Positions 5,997-7,567 of a stretch of DNA of 7,567 nucleotides are shown here, piece after piece. Where the stretch lies: contig JADYZI010000064.1 of NCBI GenBank assembly GCA_020853255.1, positions 1 to 7,567 on the forward strand. The letters are read 5' to 3'. The notes below the pieces were generated by a model. It was not told where the DNA came from and did not search any database. It was given only the letters and a program-made list of their open reading frames with translations. How positions within the stretch are numbered: the first letter of the stretch is position 1; the number at the start of each line of letters is the position of its first letter. This DNA comes from Acidobacteriota bacterium (GTDB lineage: Bacteria; Acidobacteriota; Blastocatellia; Pyrinomonadales; Pyrinomonadaceae). The position numbers and the translations under genes were made by a program.

Positions 5997-6060
5997 GACA
6001 AGAAACCGGTCGCTGCCGCTCGCGGTTCTGACAAGAAATCAGTTGCTCTCGCTCCCGATT
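5997..6060 (+). repeat. Two tandem copies of the intergenic repeat unit
   Basis: Two direct copies with a 33-bp period are seen. Each starts GACAAGAAA (5997-6005 and 6030-6038), identical in both, followed by 22 bases that match at 15 positions (6006-6027 and 6039-6060). The first copy contains a CCGC-TC-GCGG mini-hairpin (6016-6025). The 22-base part of the second copy matches the inverted copy at 5903-5934 at 17 of 22 positions. The array ends 2 bp from the stop codon of the minus-strand TPR gene. It may be a dispersed REP-like element. Confidence 0.7.
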
Positions 6061-6062
6061 AA

Positions 6063-7454
6063 CTAATCGTCAGCTAAAAGTTCTGGTGCGATCCGCGGGG
6101 AGAAGACCCGATGGGCGAGCAGGGTTACGACCCAGAGCACGATCATTCCGCCAGACAGGATCCAGCCTGAGTTTGTGACGGCCGGATCGCCCAGATAGAT
6201 CCCGAGTCCAATAAATGGAAATCCCACAAGACAAAGGCGAAACGCCCGTCCGCGCCATCGGTCAACCGTATCAAGCAGATTCACCCGTCCGAGTTCCATT
6301 TCCAGATACTCAGCGTCGCTGTTAAGCCGCGAGAAATATTCAGCTTCACCCCGGCTCCAGCGCCTTGCTCCGCGAGATTCCGCCAGGCGCTCTGCTGCAC
6401 CAAAATTGTGGACAACGTGTGCCAGCTTTCCATCGCGGAGTGCGATCTCTGCCATTCCGCGGATGGAGCGGAATTGTTCACCGACCGCATCCGCCGCCTT
6501 GCGAAAGGCCGAGCGTGCCCGCTGCCACTCGCCAAGCTGAAAATACCCTTCGCCCAGCCTGGCCAAAAGCTGCCCGTCCTTGCCGGCCCGACGTTCGGCA
6601 AGCCGCATCATGGCGGCGGCCCGTCTCTCAAGCCGTACATCCCGTTCGCTCTCAGCAAAAGAATGAATGCAGCGGGCAAAATCAAACAAAAGCCATGGAT
6701 CTTCGGGGCTGATGCTGGCGGCCCTGCGGAACGACTCCAGGGCTTGAAGCAGCGAGCCCGAAAAGCGCAACTCGTTGCCTAACCGCCTGAGTCCGGCCGC
6801 TTTTGTGTCCGACGCTGCCGGCGGACGGCTGGCCGCATATTTTCCTTTTCGTTTCAGCGAGTTACGGAAAACGTGTCCCAAAACATCGGCAGACGGTATC
6901 TCAGACTGTTTTGCACGGTCTCGGGTGATCTTTGGCTCACTTAGATAATCCCGCAACTCGATCGACCCGGCATCTAATACTTCCTCTGGCAACGCCTGAA
7001 ACAGTGCTTGAGCCAGGCGTCGGTAGCCGCCTCCGCCTGAAGCTAACGAAAACTCCAGTCCATTGCCCCGAACCGAAGTGCGATATCTAAAATATACGCG
7101 GCCTCCCCGCTTCAGCGCCGGCAGGATCGCCGTTTCAACCTGTTCGATGTCTTTCAACCCGATCCAAAACCTTCGACCGAGGAGATAGGCGGAAGCCCGC
7201 GGAAACAAGCCTGAACGCAACAGACGTTTTCCGTCAAAAACGAGCCGGTCCGTCAACGCACAAGCCGGGAGAACGATCCAACTCAAAACGAAGATCAGAA
7301 CAGCGGCCAGTTCGGCCTCAAGGTACACGGCAAGAGCGCATAAAAAGGAGCCCACGAACATGGCGGCCAAATAGCCGCCCGCCGGGCCCCTCGCTGATAA
7401 TTTGTCATACGAACGCCGCCGATGCATTTGCTGATCTTTAACTTCTTGCAGCAT
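6063..7454 (-). CDS. TPR-repeat membrane protein with terminal membrane-helix pairs
   Basis: The 463-aa product is an uncharacterised membrane protein. A short basic N-terminus is followed by two membrane helices (about 27-46 and 48-68). Residues 70-160 look like a small beta domain resembling bacterial PH-like (bPH) regions that follow a membrane hairpin: LVFDGKRLLRSGLF, then WIGLKDIEQVE, then VYFRYRT. Residues about 219-357 contain TPR-like helix pairs, clearest at LGNELRFSGSLLQALESFRR (225-244) and LGEGYFQLGEWQRARSAFRK (300-319), which usually bind partner proteins. Two further membrane helices sit at about 403-422 and 427-447. By this topology the TPR region and both ends lie in the cytoplasm. 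ATG 7454 has no clear ribosome site. The upstream same-strand gene stops 11 nt before it, so translational coupling is likely; Met10 (7427) is an alternative start. No substrate or complex can be named. Confidence 0.85.
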   Translation of the reverse strand: MLQEVKDQQMHRRRSYDKLSARGPAGGYLAAMFVGSFLCALAVYLEAELAAVLIFVLSWIVLPACALTDRLVFDGKRLLRSGLFPRASAYLLGRRFWIGLKDIEQVETAILPALKRGGRVYFRYRTSVRGNGLEFSLASGGGGYRRLAQALFQALPEEVLDAGSIELRDYLSEPKITRDRAKQSEIPSADVLGHVFRNSLKRKGKYAASRPPAASDTKAAGLRRLGNELRFSGSLLQALESFRRAASISPEDPWLLFDFARCIHSFAESERDVRLERRAAAMMRLAERRAGKDGQLLARLGEGYFQLGEWQRARSAFRKAADAVGEQFRSIRGMAEIALRDGKLAHVVHNFGAAERLAESRGARRWSRGEAEYFSRLNSDAEYLEMELGRVNLLDTVDRWRGRAFRLCLVGFPFIGLGIYLGDPAVTNSGWILSGGMIVLWVVTLLAHRVFSPRIAPELLADD

Positions 7455-7465
7455 CCGTAGATCGT

Positions 7466-7567
7466 CTAAAGCCCAAGATCGGGCGGAGCGGGTTCAGGTA
7501 TCTCTTTCGCCTTCTCAGGGTCGAGTTCCTTCAGTTTGTCCTTTGCCGACTGGGCAGCGGGGCTCAA
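7466..7567 (-). CDS. C-terminal end of an upstream gene, cut by the window edge
   Basis: On the minus strand an open frame runs from the right edge to TAG at 7466-7468. It gives 33 residues: a Lys/Glu-rich stretch (AKDKLKELDPEKAKEIPEP) ending PAPPDLGL. It ends 11 nt before the TPR gene on the same strand, which supports an operon. The fragment is too short and low in complexity to identify. It looks like a charged, flexible cytoplasmic tail. Confidence 0.6.
   Translation of the reverse strand: MSPAAQSAKDKLKELDPEKAKEIPEPAPPDLGL

Noticed and set aside
5810..6034. Minus-strand 74-codon open frame running through the repeat and terminator block
   Set aside because: It translates through the terminator stem, the repeats and the antisense of the Lys-rich tail, with no ribosome site. 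It is best explained as chance.
6365..6782. Plus-strand open frames antisense to the TPR gene
   Set aside because: They have high Pro/Arg/Cys composition typical of the reverse strand of a GC-rich gene and no recognisable domain.

Overview
The window looks like chromosomal DNA from a moderately GC-rich Gram-negative bacterium. The best guess is an Acidobacteriota member of the Blastocatellia/Pyrinomonadaceae type. This is an inference: an OmpR/CadC-type winged helix fused through one membrane helix to a long WD40/TolB-like (PD40) propeller is a protein architecture that is abundant in that group. No rRNA or marker gene is present to confirm it.

Layout, left to right. (1) 1-136: leader with an extended -10 promoter. 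(2) 137-1823 (+): a two-gene unit of a PspA/IM30 (ESCRT-III-like) membrane-repair protein and an unrecognised protein with a membrane hairpin followed by long charged helices. (3) 1886-2485 (-): an unrecognised 199-aa protein, convergent with the psp unit and divergent from the next gene. (4) 2486-2605: a compact divergent control region with overlapping -10 boxes on opposite strands, a 16-bp imperfect palindrome, and four TTCCGAAA-like boxes at near-helical spacing. (5) 2606-4738 (+): a membrane-bound one-component regulator (winged helix, one membrane helix, about twelve beta-propeller blades). (6) 4739-4860: intergenic region with a strong sigma-70-like promoter. (7) 4861-5892 (+): an ATP-grasp ligase-like enzyme with a Lys/Ala/Pro-rich tail. 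(8) 5893-6062: a convergent intergenic region holding a strong bidirectional hairpin terminator nested between inverted copies of a roughly 30-bp degenerate repeat, with a third copy touching the next stop codon. (9) 6063-7454 (-): a TPR protein with membrane helix pairs at both ends. (10) 7466-7567 (-): the C-terminal end of an upstream gene in the same operon, entering from the right edge.

A shared theme is the cell envelope: PspA and its membrane companion, a membrane-spanning transcription regulator with an outside sensor propeller, and a membrane TPR protein. The sequence does not show one integrated pathway. The best candidates for something undescribed are the PspA/hairpin protein pair (no pspF, pspB or pspC in view), the regulator with its phased operator and divergent partner of unknown function, and the nested repeat/terminator block. 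No mobile element gene, CRISPR array, tRNA or rRNA was seen. No stretch over 300 bases lacks a gene.
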